The notes: generated by a model from the letters alone, not told the origin. Positions 17,531-27,398 are shown, numbered from the stretch's first letter. The stretch is 64,000 nucleotides of DNA from Bacteroidales bacterium (GCA_015491905.1 WGGC01000041.1:1-64000); one strand, 5' to 3'. A program made the numbers and translations.

Positions 17531-18725
17531 AACTCTTTCTTTTTATTGATTCTATTTCAAATAACTTATCTCTGATATAAGAAAGACTATTTAAAGAAAG
17601 GTTATCCAACCCTCTGTTCAACAAATCCAAAAGCATTTCCTCATTTAATTCTATATTTTCAATTTCTAAACATTCTTTTAACGATTGTTCATTTGCAGGC
17701 CCTTCCTGTTGACTTCTGTATCGCAGATATTGGAGAATTCTTAACCCATCAATATAATTATGGCAGGCTTTAACAAAATTCTTCCTGTCCTTATAATTCT
17801 TCCTGAATTTTTCCCATGGTAAACCACCTTTTATTTTTTTCATAATGAATTTATCCATAGGAGTATTTTTATCCTTTTCGTATAAATCAGAAAAACTTAA
17901 GAAAGTAGTTTTTATTTCATCAAAATACTTAATTGGGTAAACAGGGTAGCTATCCCAATTACCTGTATTTCCTTTTATCAATGCCGGGCCTGTTCCAAAA
18001 TTAACTCTATCAGAAAACCTTGCAGAAGGATAAGCAACAGTATCAACAGTTAATCCAATCCTACCGTGTTTCACTAATTTCTGAAGAAAATAAAAATCCT
18101 CACCAGACTTTACCGGTGTTAATCCTCCAACTTTTTTATATGCCCAAACCGGAAAAGCCATAGCAGAACCCAATGCTGAAAATGCATATGGATTTTTTAT
18201 CCTTAATAAATTTAAAAAATAGCAACGCATATAAATCTCATATCTCAATATTAATTTGTTTTTAATATCGTCTTCTCCCAAAGGATGATAATAAGAAATT
18301 GAAAGACCATATATATCCTTATTTATATAAAAATAATTTTTTACATTCAGCAAATAATCAGCTGGATAAATTGTATCTGCATCTATACTAACAATGAGAT
18401 CAGTTTCGTGATTATTGTTTTCGGCAATCCAGTCCATTATAACTTTACGAGCCCAACCAACTCCGCCTTTTTTCTTTTTCCATCCTTTTTTTGGAGAAGA
18501 CCTGTCAATAACATGAATATCGATATCTTTAAATTCATTTAAAAATTTCAGGCTTTTTTCATTATTAAGGCACACAACCTTTTTTGATTCATCTTTCCAC
18601 CAATGATCATATTGGTTTATACATACAACCAGTTTAAAGTCTTTAAATTCCTGATTACTCAAATTTTTCAAAAGTCCGGGTAATTGCTCCCATTCATTTA
18701 AAACAGGTAATGCTATATAAACCAT
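17523..18725 (-). CDS. Glycosyltransferase family 2
   Basis: 400 residues. The N-terminal GT-A fold (about 1-220) opens with VYIALPVLNEW and contains the metal-binding DAD motif in LIVSIDADTIYP near 117. The acceptor-side loop ALGSAMAFPVWAYKKVGG and GEDFYFLQKL (the ED motif of GT2 enzymes) follow. The C-terminal third is helical and of unknown role. Probably adds a sugar to a surface glycan or lipid, but donor and acceptor are unknown. Its start lies 16 bases after the minus-strand transcription start predicted from the -7 element at 18748-18755. Confidence 0.85.
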   Translation of the reverse strand: MVYIALPVLNEWEQLPGLLKNLSNQEFKDFKLVVCINQYDHWWKDESKKVVCLNNEKSLKFLNEFKDIDIHVIDRSSPKKGWKKKKGGVGWARKVIMDWIAENNNHETDLIVSIDADTIYPADYLLNVKNYFYINKDIYGLSISYYHPLGEDDIKNKLILRYEIYMRCYFLNLLRIKNPYAFSALGSAMAFPVWAYKKVGGLTPVKSGEDFYFLQKLVKHGRIGLTVDTVAYPSARFSDRVNFGTGPALIKGNTGNWDSYPVYPIKYFDEIKTTFLSFSDLYEKDKNTPMDKFIMKKIKGGLPWEKFRKNYKDRKNFVKACHNYIDGLRILQYLRYRSQQEGPANEQSLKECLEIENIELNEEMLLDLLNRGLDNLSLNSLSYIRDKLFEIESIKRKSFI

Positions 18726-18747
18726 TATTATTAATTATAAATGCATG

Positions 18748-18807
18748 CAAAACTACTTTTTATTCTTACCAGCAGTTAAAAACACTTTAATTTTATTTGT
18801 ATTTTTG
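18748..18807. promoter_or_regulatory. Divergent promoter pair, glycosyltransferase and aromatic hydroxylase
   Basis: Minus-strand TAGTTTTG at 18755-18748 and plus-strand TATTTTTG at 18800-18807 both fit TAnnTTTG. They fire away from each other, giving a leader of about 16 bases for the glycosyltransferase and about 25 for the hydroxylase start at 18838. An in-frame ATG at 18745 would lie upstream of the plus-strand promoter and is therefore unlikely to be used. Confidence 0.6.
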
Positions 18808-18837
18808 AATTTGTTTTTAAATGGTCTAAATAAAATT

Positions 18838-20514
18838 ATGCGTGCAAATTCAATAATACAAAAAATTCCTAATTATTTAAGGCAATTTATTGTAGAGCAG
18901 CATTATGAGAATTATACAGGACGTGACCATGCTGTATGGCGATATGTAATGCGCAGAAACAAAGCTTATTTACAAAAGCATGCACATAAATCATATATAG
19001 CCGGACTTAATAAAACAGGTATTTCGCTTTTTAAAATACCTTCCATTGAGGAAATGAATATCATATTAGGGAAAATAGGATGGGCAGCAGTATGTGTTGA
19101 TGGCTTTATTCCTCCTGCCATGTTTATGCTTTTTCAGGCATATAAAGTGTTGGTTATTGCCTCAGACATAAGAAATATTGATCAAGTTGAATATACTCCT
19201 GCACCCGATATTATTCACGAAGCAGCAGGACATGCTCCCATAATAGCTGATGAAGAATACGCAAACTACCTTTTGCATTTTGGTAATATAGGTTCCAAAG
19301 CATTACCATCAAAAAAGGACCATGAACTATATGAGGCTATTCGCCATTTATCTATTCTAAAAGCTGACCCCAAATCTTCCGGCGCCGAAATAAGTAATGC
19401 TGAAGATTCAATTTCATTGCTTCAAAGAAATATGGGAATGCCTTCAGAGATGTCTTTAATACGTAATTTACATTGGTGGACAGTAGAATATGGTTTAATT
19501 GGAGATTTAAAAAATCCAAAAATTTACGGTGCCGGTTTACTTTCTTCTATTATGGAGAGCAAAGAAGCCCTTAGTCCGAAAGTAAAAAAAATACCTTATT
19601 CGCTCGATGCTATGGACTATGGATTTGATATCACCAAACCTCAGGAGCAATTATTTGTTACCCCTGATTTTAAACATTTAAATGAAGTTCTGGATGAGTT
19701 TTCAAACCAAATGGCACTAAAAACAGGAGGAATAGAAGGTATATTGAAAGCTATACAGTCAGGTGAAGTAAGCACCATTGAATATAGTTCCGGAATTCAG
19801 GTATCAGGAATATTTTCAGATGTAATTATTCACGATGGGCAAGCTGTTTATATCAATACCAATGGCCCAACAACATTAAATTATAAAGAGAAACTATTAC
19901 CGGGTCATGATACTTCTCATCATAAAAGTGGTTTCGGTTCTCCTATAGGAAAAATAAAAGGGTGCCTAAAGCCTATAAGACATCTAACAGACTCAGAATT
20001 AAGGCAACTAGGAATACATAAGGGAAAATATTGTAAAATAGAATTAGAATCAGGGGTGATTATTGAAGGCTATTTGATAAAAACTACACGAAAGGATAAC
20101 AAAATATTACTAATGAGTTTTAAAGATTGCCTTGTAAAACATAATGAAAAAATACTCTTCGAACCATCGTGGGGTATATATGATATGGCAGTTGGGGAAA
20201 AAATAACATCTGTTTTTTCCGGTCCGGCTCAAATAGATAATTATCCTTTACCCAATTACAATCCCACTGAAAAGACTCATACAATTAATTATAGTGATGA
20301 AGATTTAGAATTATTTTCTGTTTATGAGAAAATAAATTCATGGTTTTTTACTTCCCCTGCAACAAAAGAATTCCTTTCTTTATGGAATCACATTTATGTA
20401 AATTATCCAAATGAATGGTTATTAATAAATGAAATGTTAGAATTAACAAAAACCAATTCTCACCTTACTGATTTCAAGCAACAAATAGAATCACGCCTTA
20501 AAAAGACTTATTAA
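18838..20514 (+). CDS. Biopterin-type aromatic amino acid hydroxylase (phenylalanine 4-monooxygenase family)
   Basis: About 558 residues from the ATG at 18838. The iron ligands are recognisable: HEAAGH gives H127 and H132, and WWTVEYGLIG gives E217. The His-Glu spacing is about 40 residues longer than in the small bacterial phenylalanine hydroxylases, owing to an inserted helical segment after HEAAGHAP. The catalytic domain occupies roughly the first 300 residues. The remaining 250 or so are an extension with predicted beta-rich and helical parts, known from long Bacteroidota members but without an assigned role. Substrate (Phe, Tyr or Trp) cannot be fixed. No pterin-recycling gene lies nearby. 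Confidence 0.85.
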   Translation: MRANSIIQKIPNYLRQFIVEQHYENYTGRDHAVWRYVMRRNKAYLQKHAHKSYIAGLNKTGISLFKIPSIEEMNIILGKIGWAAVCVDGFIPPAMFMLFQAYKVLVIASDIRNIDQVEYTPAPDIIHEAAGHAPIIADEEYANYLLHFGNIGSKALPSKKDHELYEAIRHLSILKADPKSSGAEISNAEDSISLLQRNMGMPSEMSLIRNLHWWTVEYGLIGDLKNPKIYGAGLLSSIMESKEALSPKVKKIPYSLDAMDYGFDITKPQEQLFVTPDFKHLNEVLDEFSNQMALKTGGIEGILKAIQSGEVSTIEYSSGIQVSGIFSDVIIHDGQAVYINTNGPTTLNYKEKLLPGHDTSHHKSGFGSPIGKIKGCLKPIRHLTDSELRQLGIHKGKYCKIELESGVIIEGYLIKTTRKDNKILLMSFKDCLVKHNEKILFEPSWGIYDMAVGEKITSVFSGPAQIDNYPLPNYNPTEKTHTINYSDEDLELFSVYEKINSWFFTSPATKEFLSLWNHIYVNYPNEWLLINEMLELTKTNSHLTDFKQQIESRLKKTY

Positions 20515-20577
20515 ATTACGTTATTTAATAAAAGTCACTTGCTTTAAAACGCGTCTGTATATTATTATATTTTACTC

Positions 20578-21138
20578 TTAGGTTTTCTTTATACTTAAAC
20601 TAACAATCCATTTAACCAATCCTATAATAATAAAGAAAACACTTAGATAAACAAAACTCCATTTAAGAAAAGTAGATATAGCAGCAATATCCACCCATAC
20701 TTTATTCATTGCCGGATAAGACAAAAGGTCTATACGTAATAATATATTTTCAATGTAATCGAAAAAGGCTGCAATAAATGGAAGATATACTAATTTAACC
20801 AATTTGGTTTTTTTCAATTGGATATATAACAGGCTTCCTAATAATAAAGAATATATTATCGGATAAAACATATCTACCCACTGCAGCTTTAAATATACCT
20901 CTTTACCCACCACACCATAAGAATGGAAAATATTGGAAAGTTGCTTGAACGAATAAAAGAAAAGAGCATCAGGAATACCTTTACCTCCAGAAATTTGATT
21001 AATTTTTTCAACACTAAATGGAAACAATCCATTGAAAGCAAAAAGAAAAAATACTTCAAGTGCAATTAATAAAATAATGCCTGTCCATGATGATGTCTTT
21101 CTAAAAATATTATCACAGCAAATTTTACCCGACTTCAT
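20578..21138 (-). CDS. Four-helix membrane protein, function unknown
   Basis: About 186 residues from the ATG at 21138 (MKSGK). The frame extends to an ATG at 21210, but a -7-like TACTTTAG lies at 21168-21161 on this strand, which favours the shorter start. Four hydrophobic segments are visible, with an amphipathic stretch containing FDYIENILLR before the third. No family is recognised with confidence. It is divergent from the MFS gene and convergent with the aromatic hydroxylase. Confidence 0.6.
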   Translation of the reverse strand: MKSGKICCDNIFRKTSSWTGIILLIALEVFFLFAFNGLFPFSVEKINQISGGKGIPDALFFYSFKQLSNIFHSYGVVGKEVYLKLQWVDMFYPIIYSLLLGSLLYIQLKKTKLVKLVYLPFIAAFFDYIENILLRIDLLSYPAMNKVWVDIAAISTFLKWSFVYLSVFFIIIGLVKWIVSLSIKKT

Positions 21139-21222
21139 AATTTTATTTTTTAATAAAAAACTAAAGTACAAAAGATTAATAAAAAAGAACGTATTGCAGA
21201 GAAAAATCATTAAAAGCTTTTA

Positions 21223-21230
21223 TATATTTG
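21223..21230 (+). promoter_or_regulatory. -7 promoter element for the MFS gene
   Basis: TATATTTG, an exact TAnnTTTG match, ends 15 bases before the ATG at 21246. A longer frame beginning with TTG at 21228 would start inside this element. Confidence 0.55.
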
Positions 21231-21245
21231 AAGAAAGATTCATTT

Positions 21246-22523
21246 ATGCATTTGAATGGAGATAAGGAACTACAGATTTTAAAAGACAAGCAATATTATA
21301 AGTTCAGTCTATACGGTTTTTTTAAGAACTTACGATTTTATGAATCTTTCTTAATATTATTCTTTTTGAGTAAGGGAATTGATTATATAAAAATAGGGTT
21401 ATTATATTCTATTAGAGAAATTACTGTTGCTATTCTGGAAATACCAAGCGGATTAATTGCAGACGCACTTGGAAGAAAAAAAACCCTAATCATTTCCTTT
21501 TTATTTTATATGATTTCCTTTACTATATTTTATTTTTCCAATCATTATGGCTTAATGGCAATAGCTATGATATTTTATGCTATTGGGGATGCTTTTAGAA
21601 CCGGTGTTCATAAGTCAATGATTTTTCATTATTTAAAAATAAAAGGACTGGGAAAGCAGAAAGCTGCATATTACGGACATACACGTTCCTGGTCGCAAAT
21701 CGGATCAGCATTATCCGCCTTAATTGCAGGATTACTTGTATATTATACAGACAGTTATAAAATAATATTTATAGCATCTATAATTCCGTATTTATTCGAT
21801 ATGATATTGATAGCCTCTTATCCTGAATTTTTAAATGGAAACATTAAACACTTGAAAAAGACAAATTTATCATCAAAGTTCAAATTAATATTTCACGCTT
21901 TTTATCTTAGTTTCAAACAATTACATTTTTTAAAATCAATAACAAATTTATCTTTACATACCGGATATTATAAAGCTATAAAGGACTACATTCAACCTTT
22001 AATGATGGGATTTGCTCTTTCAATACCATGGCTTACAAACATGGAGGACAAAAAGAAAACAGCAATTATTGTCGGTGTTTTTTACTTTTTTATTTATTTA
22101 GCTACATCTTTCACTTCCCGACATGCAGGGGAGTTTAAAAGTTATTTCAAACGCTTTACAACTCCATTAAATATTACATTAATTACAGGTTTTATGAGTG
22201 GGATATTTAGTGGAATATTTTATAATAATCACTGGTTTTTGCTTTCTATCTTTACATTTATAATTATTTTACTTTTGGAAAATTTAAGAAAACCTATTGG
22301 AATAGCATATGTGGCAAACCAGTCAAATGATAATGCTATGGCAACAATACTTTCTGTACAATCACAATATCAGTCTCTTTTCACAGCAATTATTGCTCCT
22401 ATAATAGGTTTTGCGGCACAGTTTTTTGGTGTAGGAATAGGTATATCAATTGCAACAATATTTTTATTACTGTTTTTTCCATTATATTATTTAAAAGAAA
22501 AAAAAGATAAATTTTTTAAATAA
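21246..22523 (+). CDS. MFS transporter
   Basis: About 425 residues from ATG 21246 (MHLNGDKEL), with about 12 hydrophobic helices in two halves. The loop after helix 2 reads GLIADALGRKKTL, the classic MFS G-x-x-x-D-x-x-G-R-K-K motif, and IPSGLIAD precedes it. The substrate is unknown; the layout resembles uncharacterised MFS proteins annotated as multidrug-like. Codons before 21246 overlap the promoter, so I reject the TTG start at 21228. Same strand as the patatin gene 71 bases downstream, which has its own -7 element. Confidence 0.85.
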   Translation: MHLNGDKELQILKDKQYYKFSLYGFFKNLRFYESFLILFFLSKGIDYIKIGLLYSIREITVAILEIPSGLIADALGRKKTLIISFLFYMISFTIFYFSNHYGLMAIAMIFYAIGDAFRTGVHKSMIFHYLKIKGLGKQKAAYYGHTRSWSQIGSALSALIAGLLVYYTDSYKIIFIASIIPYLFDMILIASYPEFLNGNIKHLKKTNLSSKFKLIFHAFYLSFKQLHFLKSITNLSLHTGYYKAIKDYIQPLMMGFALSIPWLTNMEDKKKTAIIVGVFYFFIYLATSFTSRHAGEFKSYFKRFTTPLNITLITGFMSGIFSGIFYNNHWFLLSIFTFIIILLLENLRKPIGIAYVANQSNDNAMATILSVQSQYQSLFTAIIAPIIGFAAQFFGVGIGISIATIFLLLFFPLYYLKEKKDKFFK

Positions 22524-22527
22524 GTAT

Positions 22528-22568
22528 CTACTATATTATTTATATCTTTGAATCATAATGTATAGTAG
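22528..22568 (+). promoter_or_regulatory. Patatin-gene promoter flanked by an 8-bp inverted repeat
   Basis: The -7 element TATCTTTG lies at 22543-22550. CTACTATA at 22528-22535 and TATAGTAG at 22561-22568 are perfect inverse copies on either side, 33 bases centre to centre, about three helical turns. This could be a bipartite operator or chance. Confidence 0.4.
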
Positions 22569-22594
22569 AAATTAATTATCAATATAAAAAAGAA

Positions 22595-23461
22595 ATGAAA
22601 AAATTAGCCCTTGCATTAGGAGGAGGAAGTGCCAGAGGATTGGCCCATATAGGTTTTTTAAAAGTTATTGAAAAAAATGAAATTCCAATTAGCAGGATAG
22701 CAGGATGCAGTATGGGAGCAATGGTAGGAGGAGCTTATTGTTTATATCAAAACATAAAAGATGTCGAAAAATTAAGTAACAATTTTATAAATAATCCCTT
22801 TTTCAAAGAATTTAATTTTGATGATTTTGCGTCCATTGACAAAAAGCCTAAAAACTGGAAAGAAAAGGTTCGTATAGCAATGGGAAGGGTAAAGATAGGT
22901 TTGGAGTTATTTAAAACATTAGGTAATCCCAGTATCTTTGATGAAGAAACAATGGAAAAAATATATAATACATATCCTGATGTTATGGTTGAAGATTTAG
23001 GAATCCCGTTTTATGCAACCTCTAATGACATACAAACAGGGGAAGAAGTTATTTTAAATGAAGGAAGCTTATTAAAAATAATAAGAGCAAGTTCAGCCTT
23101 ACCGGGATATTTCCCTCCTGTTAAAATAAAAAATCATTTATTAGTAGATGGAGGAGTATCAAATTTAGTTCCTACTAATGTTTTTGAAAAAAATCATAAC
23201 GAAATAATTGTAGGAGTTGATGTTAGTCAACCAATAAAACGGAATACCAAATTAAATAGTGGTATTGAAATTATGCAACAAGCCGAATCAATAAGAGAAT
23301 ACCACCTTGCACAACTTAAAATGTCGAATGCTGATAAAATAGTTTCATGCAAAATGAATGGCTATTCATGGGCTGACTTTGGTAAATCAAAAGAAATAAT
23401 TGCTGCTGGAGAAAAAGCAGGAAGGGAATTTGTAAAATGGTACAATCAAAATCACCGGTAA
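22595..23461 (+). CDS. Patatin-like phospholipase / NTE-family esterase
   Basis: 288 residues, cytoplasmic by sequence (no signal). A Ser-Asp dyad lipase hydrolysing acyl esters. The oxyanion hole is GGGSARG (9-15), the nucleophile S39 lies in GCSMG (37-41), and the catalytic Asp is in LVDGGVSN (D185). The RssA/YlbK-like size and the absence of other domains suggest a small bacterial NTE-type esterase. Its physiological substrate is unknown. It converges on the RecD-like helicase gene, 5 bases away. Confidence 0.9.
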   Translation: MKKLALALGGGSARGLAHIGFLKVIEKNEIPISRIAGCSMGAMVGGAYCLYQNIKDVEKLSNNFINNPFFKEFNFDDFASIDKKPKNWKEKVRIAMGRVKIGLELFKTLGNPSIFDEETMEKIYNTYPDVMVEDLGIPFYATSNDIQTGEEVILNEGSLLKIIRASSALPGYFPPVKIKNHLLVDGGVSNLVPTNVFEKNHNEIIVGVDVSQPIKRNTKLNSGIEIMQQAESIREYHLAQLKMSNADKIVSCKMNGYSWADFGKSKEIIAAGEKAGREFVKWYNQNHR

Positions 23462-23466
23462 AAAAT

Positions 23467-24894
23467 CTAACTAAAAAAAACTTCATTAAATCCTAACAAA
23501 AATACTTTTTCTGTTGCACGGGTAAAAGCTGTGTATAACCATCTTAAATAATCAACTTCCAAAGGTTTTTCGGGGTTTATGTATCCTTGAGTTATAAATA
23601 CCACAGGCCATTGGCCCCCTTGTGTTTTATGGCAGGTCATAGCATAAGCATATTTTATTTGTAGTGCATTAAAATACGGATCCTTACGAATAGCAGCCAT
23701 TCTTTTACGTTTATTTGGAATATATTGATAATCAGCTTCAATCTGTATGAAAAGATTTTTTTGGTCTTCTTCTGAAAGTGAAGCCCCCGAAGCATCAAGC
23801 GAGTTTAATAGAATTTTTACCGTTATTTCTTTTTCTTCAGGATAATCAAGCATAACTACTTCCGCATCTGCAAACTCAAATCCATATAATTCCTCTAAAT
23901 AATTAACTCTTCTTATTTCAATCATATCACCATTAGCAATAAAACCGGCTTTTGATTCGGCACTTAACCAAAAATAATTGTTTTTAACTACCATCAATTT
24001 ATCTCCGGCCTCCAAACGAGATTCTTTTTGCTGGATAAAATTACGTATTTGATGATTAAATAAATTTGCATCTTTATTACTTCTTGTAATAACAATTCCC
24101 TGAATTCCATTTTGTTCAGAAAAATATGACTGCATCAGGTCTTCCAACATGTATGAATCCTCAACAACCTCAACATCATGAGAAAAATTGTTTTTATAAA
24201 AAAATGGAAATGATATATCAACTATTTCAATCTTTTCTCGTATATCCGTAGCTGTTTTAAGAATACCTGAATTCATAGATTGCCTCATCACCTCTCTCAT
24301 TTCGAAAGAAAAAGCAGTAACCTGATAACTCATCTTAAGATATTCCAGATTAAGAGCCGGACTAATATTAAGACCTACAGGTGGTAATTGAGCAGTATCG
24401 CCAACAAGTAAAAGTTTATTTCCGGAATTTGAAAATACAAATTGCATTAAATCATCTAAAAGGTTATTGTTTCCAAAACCTGTATCTAATCCGGAATCAT
24501 TAATCATGGAAGCTTCATCAACAACAAAAACAGTATTATTCATATTATTTTTTGCCAGAATCATTTTTCTGTTTCCGTTAGAATCCTTAATATTAATGTA
24601 AATACTCCGGTGAATTGTACCGGCATTAAAACCGGTATATTGACTTAATACTTTTGCAGCGCGTCCGGTAGGAGCCATTAAAACAAACCTTTTTGAATTT
24701 AGCTGAAGGTAATTTACAAAAGCACTGACTAATGAAGTTTTTCCTGTTCCGGCATACCCTTTTAGAATATAAAGAGGATTTATTTTTTCAGTATTCCCAA
24801 AAGCAACCAGATGTTCTATAACAGAATCCTGATCAGATGTAGGAACAAATTTCAAAAACGACTTTAGTAATTTTTTTTCATTTTGAATATCCAT
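23467..24894 (-). CDS. RecD/Pif1-like superfamily 1 DNA helicase
   Basis: 475 residues. Walker A is GYAGTGKTS (46-54), with motif Ia APTGRAAKVLS, motif II VVDEASM, motif III LVGDTAQLPPVG, and the C-terminal UvrD_C_2 region with AYAMTCHKTQGGQWPVVFI and YTAFTRATEKVFL (motifs V/VI). This is a stand-alone helicase of the short ATP-dependent RecD-like type common in Bacteroidota, lacking the N-terminal extension of RecD2. Role inferred: DNA repair or replication-fork processing. It starts 9 bases after the TamL-like gene ends and is probably co-transcribed with it. Confidence 0.88.
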   Translation of the reverse strand: MDIQNEKKLLKSFLKFVPTSDQDSVIEHLVAFGNTEKINPLYILKGYAGTGKTSLVSAFVNYLQLNSKRFVLMAPTGRAAKVLSQYTGFNAGTIHRSIYINIKDSNGNRKMILAKNNMNNTVFVVDEASMINDSGLDTGFGNNNLLDDLMQFVFSNSGNKLLLVGDTAQLPPVGLNISPALNLEYLKMSYQVTAFSFEMREVMRQSMNSGILKTATDIREKIEIVDISFPFFYKNNFSHDVEVVEDSYMLEDLMQSYFSEQNGIQGIVITRSNKDANLFNHQIRNFIQQKESRLEAGDKLMVVKNNYFWLSAESKAGFIANGDMIEIRRVNYLEELYGFEFADAEVVMLDYPEEKEITVKILLNSLDASGASLSEEDQKNLFIQIEADYQYIPNKRKRMAAIRKDPYFNALQIKYAYAMTCHKTQGGQWPVVFITQGYINPEKPLEVDYLRWLYTAFTRATEKVFLLGFNEVFFS

Positions 24895-24903
24895 AAAGTA
24901 TAA

Positions 24904-27258
24904 TTAAAATGGATAACCTATTCCGAAATTGCCAATAAAATCATGTAACTGCAAATATGGTAATCTCCACCTTTGACCTCTTGGGTAAGCAGGATTTACA
25001 AAAGGTGCTGCTACATCAAAACGAAGAACAAAATAACTGAAATCTAATCTTATGCCAAATCCAGCATCAACAGCCATTTGTCTTAAAAAAGAATTCCATT
25101 TAAATTTACCATTAGGATATACAGATGAAATATTATAATTCCATATATTACCAGAATCTATAAATAAAGCACCTTTGATAAAATTATATACAGGAAACCT
25201 CCATTCAACATTTCCTTCTAATTTAATATCGCCTACGCGTTCGTAAGCACTAGTTCCGGTATATCCTCCCGGGCCCAGCATCCGAAAATGCCAACCTCGC
25301 ATACCGTTTGCCCCGCCTGCATAAAAACCCTTTTCATAAGGTATCTCTGAAGAATTTCCAAAAGGAATAGCTAGCCCAACCAATGCACGGAAAACTAACA
25401 TGTTGCTTGCATTATCAAAATGAATATAATGCCTAAAATCTCCATCAAAGCGAATATATTGGGAGTATCTTACTCCAAATAAAGAATAAAAGCCACCTGG
25501 AATCCTTTTACCACCGAACCAATGGTTTAAAGCATCTAATAAATTACCCGAACTTTCTAAATCAAGGCGAAAATAATTAAAATTACCTATTTTATTAATT
25601 TGCTGATTATTAAATATAAAGCTGTATTTTAAGCCAAAAATAAAATGGTTTGAATATTGCTCTTTTAAGGCAATATTTGTTTCTTTGGATAATATAGAAT
25701 CGAAAACCGGGCTAGGATTAACTTTAACATAGTTAATATTTAATGGAGTTAAAATGTGATGAATATATACACTTTGATCCCAAAGGTATCCTAAGTCTGC
25801 ATTAGTAATACTTCTGGAATAATAGGGACGTAATTGATAGTTATACCCAATATCAACACTTGTTTGAGAATTTCCTTTTAGAGATAATCCCCGGAAAGGG
25901 AAAAGAACCATAGGGAAATATAATGAGGAATTAATTCCCGTTTCAAATGTATTAAATAAATTATTTTTTGAACTTGGAAGTGTTCCTGATGCTATTTGCT
26001 TTTGAGCCTCAAAACCACCATTTAAACTTATATTAAAAACCTCTCCCCTCTTGAAAATATTTCTGTTGGTAATTGATAAAGCCCCGTTAACACCAAGGTT
26101 CCCACTGGAATTAGTGCCTACAACCTCAACAGAAAAAGTATTCAGCTTACCCGTTTGCATAATTATTTTTGCATTTATAACTCCGGTTAAGCCGGATGAT
26201 TGATTAGCTGTTCCGGTAGTATCAAAATTAATATTAACGCTCCTCAACAATCTGTATTTAAACAAATTGTCATACGTTTGCTTTACTCTAATGTCAGAAT
26301 ATGGTTGGTCAGGTAATATACGGATAGCATGATAAAAGGTACCTTTTCCAAAACGCCTTTTTGGTCCGTAAATATAATAATACAAAAACTTCTTTTTTGC
26401 TCTTCCTAATTTAACAAACTGTCTTACAGTATCATACTTTTGTATTTTCAACGGTGAGTAGTTGGGAATAACAAACACTTTATTAATAAAATATCTAATA
26501 TGAGGATAATTATTAAAAAGACCGGGGTGATTAATATCAGGAACCTCACGAGCTTTTAAAACAACTTTTATGTTAACCCTATAATCTCTAAAATTAGTAT
26601 CTGCTACAAACTGCACAAAATTTCTGGTAAAGTAATAATAGCCATTATTTCTAAGATAATCAGTAATTTTACCTCTCAAATTATCAAGCTTATATGCATT
26701 AAATATCTGTCCCTCTCTCAAATAGGAACTCAATTTAAATTTTTTCATATAAGGTCTCAAGGTAGTATCCTGAAAAAGATAGCTAACAGTATCTATTATA
26801 TATGGTTTCCCCGGATATATTTTATAATCAACATCTGTAATAAAATTATGATTAATGACCTTATACTGAATACGGCTTTTAAAGAAACCCAAATCATGAA
26901 GATATATTTTTAAACTCCTGACATTAGTTTCGGGTTCTCCAGAGAAAAAATATACCGGTTTTTCACTAAACTTTTTATTTAATAGTTTCCCAAGCCATGT
27001 TTTATTATGCTTATAATAAAAATATGACCAAAGATTAAATCTTGTAAAAAGAAACTTTTTATTTGGTTTAGGATGTATAAATTTTTTTAGATCACCGGCA
27101 GTTAAGAGTTTAGGATATTGATTATTTTTAATTTCAACGATACTTTTACCTACAAGATGCTCATTTTTAGGAATATATTTTTTAACAGAACAAGCTGATA
27201 ATCCCATCAGGATAAAAGCTGATACACCTATTACTAAAGTAAAATATTTTTTAATCAA
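24904..27258 (-). CDS. tamL: TamL-like Omp85-family outer-membrane assembly lipoprotein
   Basis: 784 residues from a TTG start at 27258; the frame has an in-frame stop upstream and no nearer ATG. The signal peptide ends in a lipobox GLSAC (Cys23), followed by SVKKYIP. Next come POTRA-like repeats (to about 370) and a C-terminal Omp85 barrel from about 400, ending in GIGYPF with terminal Phe. The barrel includes GGANGMRGW near 650, matching the conserved Omp85 lid element R-G. A lipidated TamA-like barrel is the definition of TamL, known from Bacteroidota. The TamB partner is not in this window. The promoter at 27278-27308 supports the start. Confidence 0.85.
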   Translation of the reverse strand: MIKKYFTLVIGVSAFILMGLSACSVKKYIPKNEHLVGKSIVEIKNNQYPKLLTAGDLKKFIHPKPNKKFLFTRFNLWSYFYYKHNKTWLGKLLNKKFSEKPVYFFSGEPETNVRSLKIYLHDLGFFKSRIQYKVINHNFITDVDYKIYPGKPYIIDTVSYLFQDTTLRPYMKKFKLSSYLREGQIFNAYKLDNLRGKITDYLRNNGYYYFTRNFVQFVADTNFRDYRVNIKVVLKAREVPDINHPGLFNNYPHIRYFINKVFVIPNYSPLKIQKYDTVRQFVKLGRAKKKFLYYYIYGPKRRFGKGTFYHAIRILPDQPYSDIRVKQTYDNLFKYRLLRSVNINFDTTGTANQSSGLTGVINAKIIMQTGKLNTFSVEVVGTNSSGNLGVNGALSITNRNIFKRGEVFNISLNGGFEAQKQIASGTLPSSKNNLFNTFETGINSSLYFPMVLFPFRGLSLKGNSQTSVDIGYNYQLRPYYSRSITNADLGYLWDQSVYIHHILTPLNINYVKVNPSPVFDSILSKETNIALKEQYSNHFIFGLKYSFIFNNQQINKIGNFNYFRLDLESSGNLLDALNHWFGGKRIPGGFYSLFGVRYSQYIRFDGDFRHYIHFDNASNMLVFRALVGLAIPFGNSSEIPYEKGFYAGGANGMRGWHFRMLGPGGYTGTSAYERVGDIKLEGNVEWRFPVYNFIKGALFIDSGNIWNYNISSVYPNGKFKWNSFLRQMAVDAGFGIRLDFSYFVLRFDVAAPFVNPAYPRGQRWRLPYLQLHDFIGNFGIGYPF

Positions 27259-27277
27259 TTTATTAATCCTATTTTGG

Positions 27278-27308
27278 CAAATTTATGAAAAGAAAGGATA
27301 ATAATTCA
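27278..27308 (-). promoter_or_regulatory. Promoter of the tamL-like gene
   Basis: On the minus strand TTG (27308-27306) is followed after 20 bases by TAAATTTG (27285-27278). Transcription would begin about 13 bases before the TTG start codon at 27258. Confidence 0.6.
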
Positions 27309-27340
27309 ATCATTTTTTTTTGATTTATAAATATTTTTTA

Positions 27341-27370
27341 TTGGAAAAATAAAATAAGATTGTATCTTTG
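27341..27370 (+). promoter_or_regulatory. Promoter of tRNA-Val
   Basis: TTG at 27341-27343 and TATCTTTG at 27363-27370 are 19 bases apart, the standard Bacteroidota -33/-7 arrangement, 28 bases before the tRNA. Confidence 0.75.
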
Positions 27371-27398
27371 CACTCTCAATTTTTGAGAAGGATATAAA

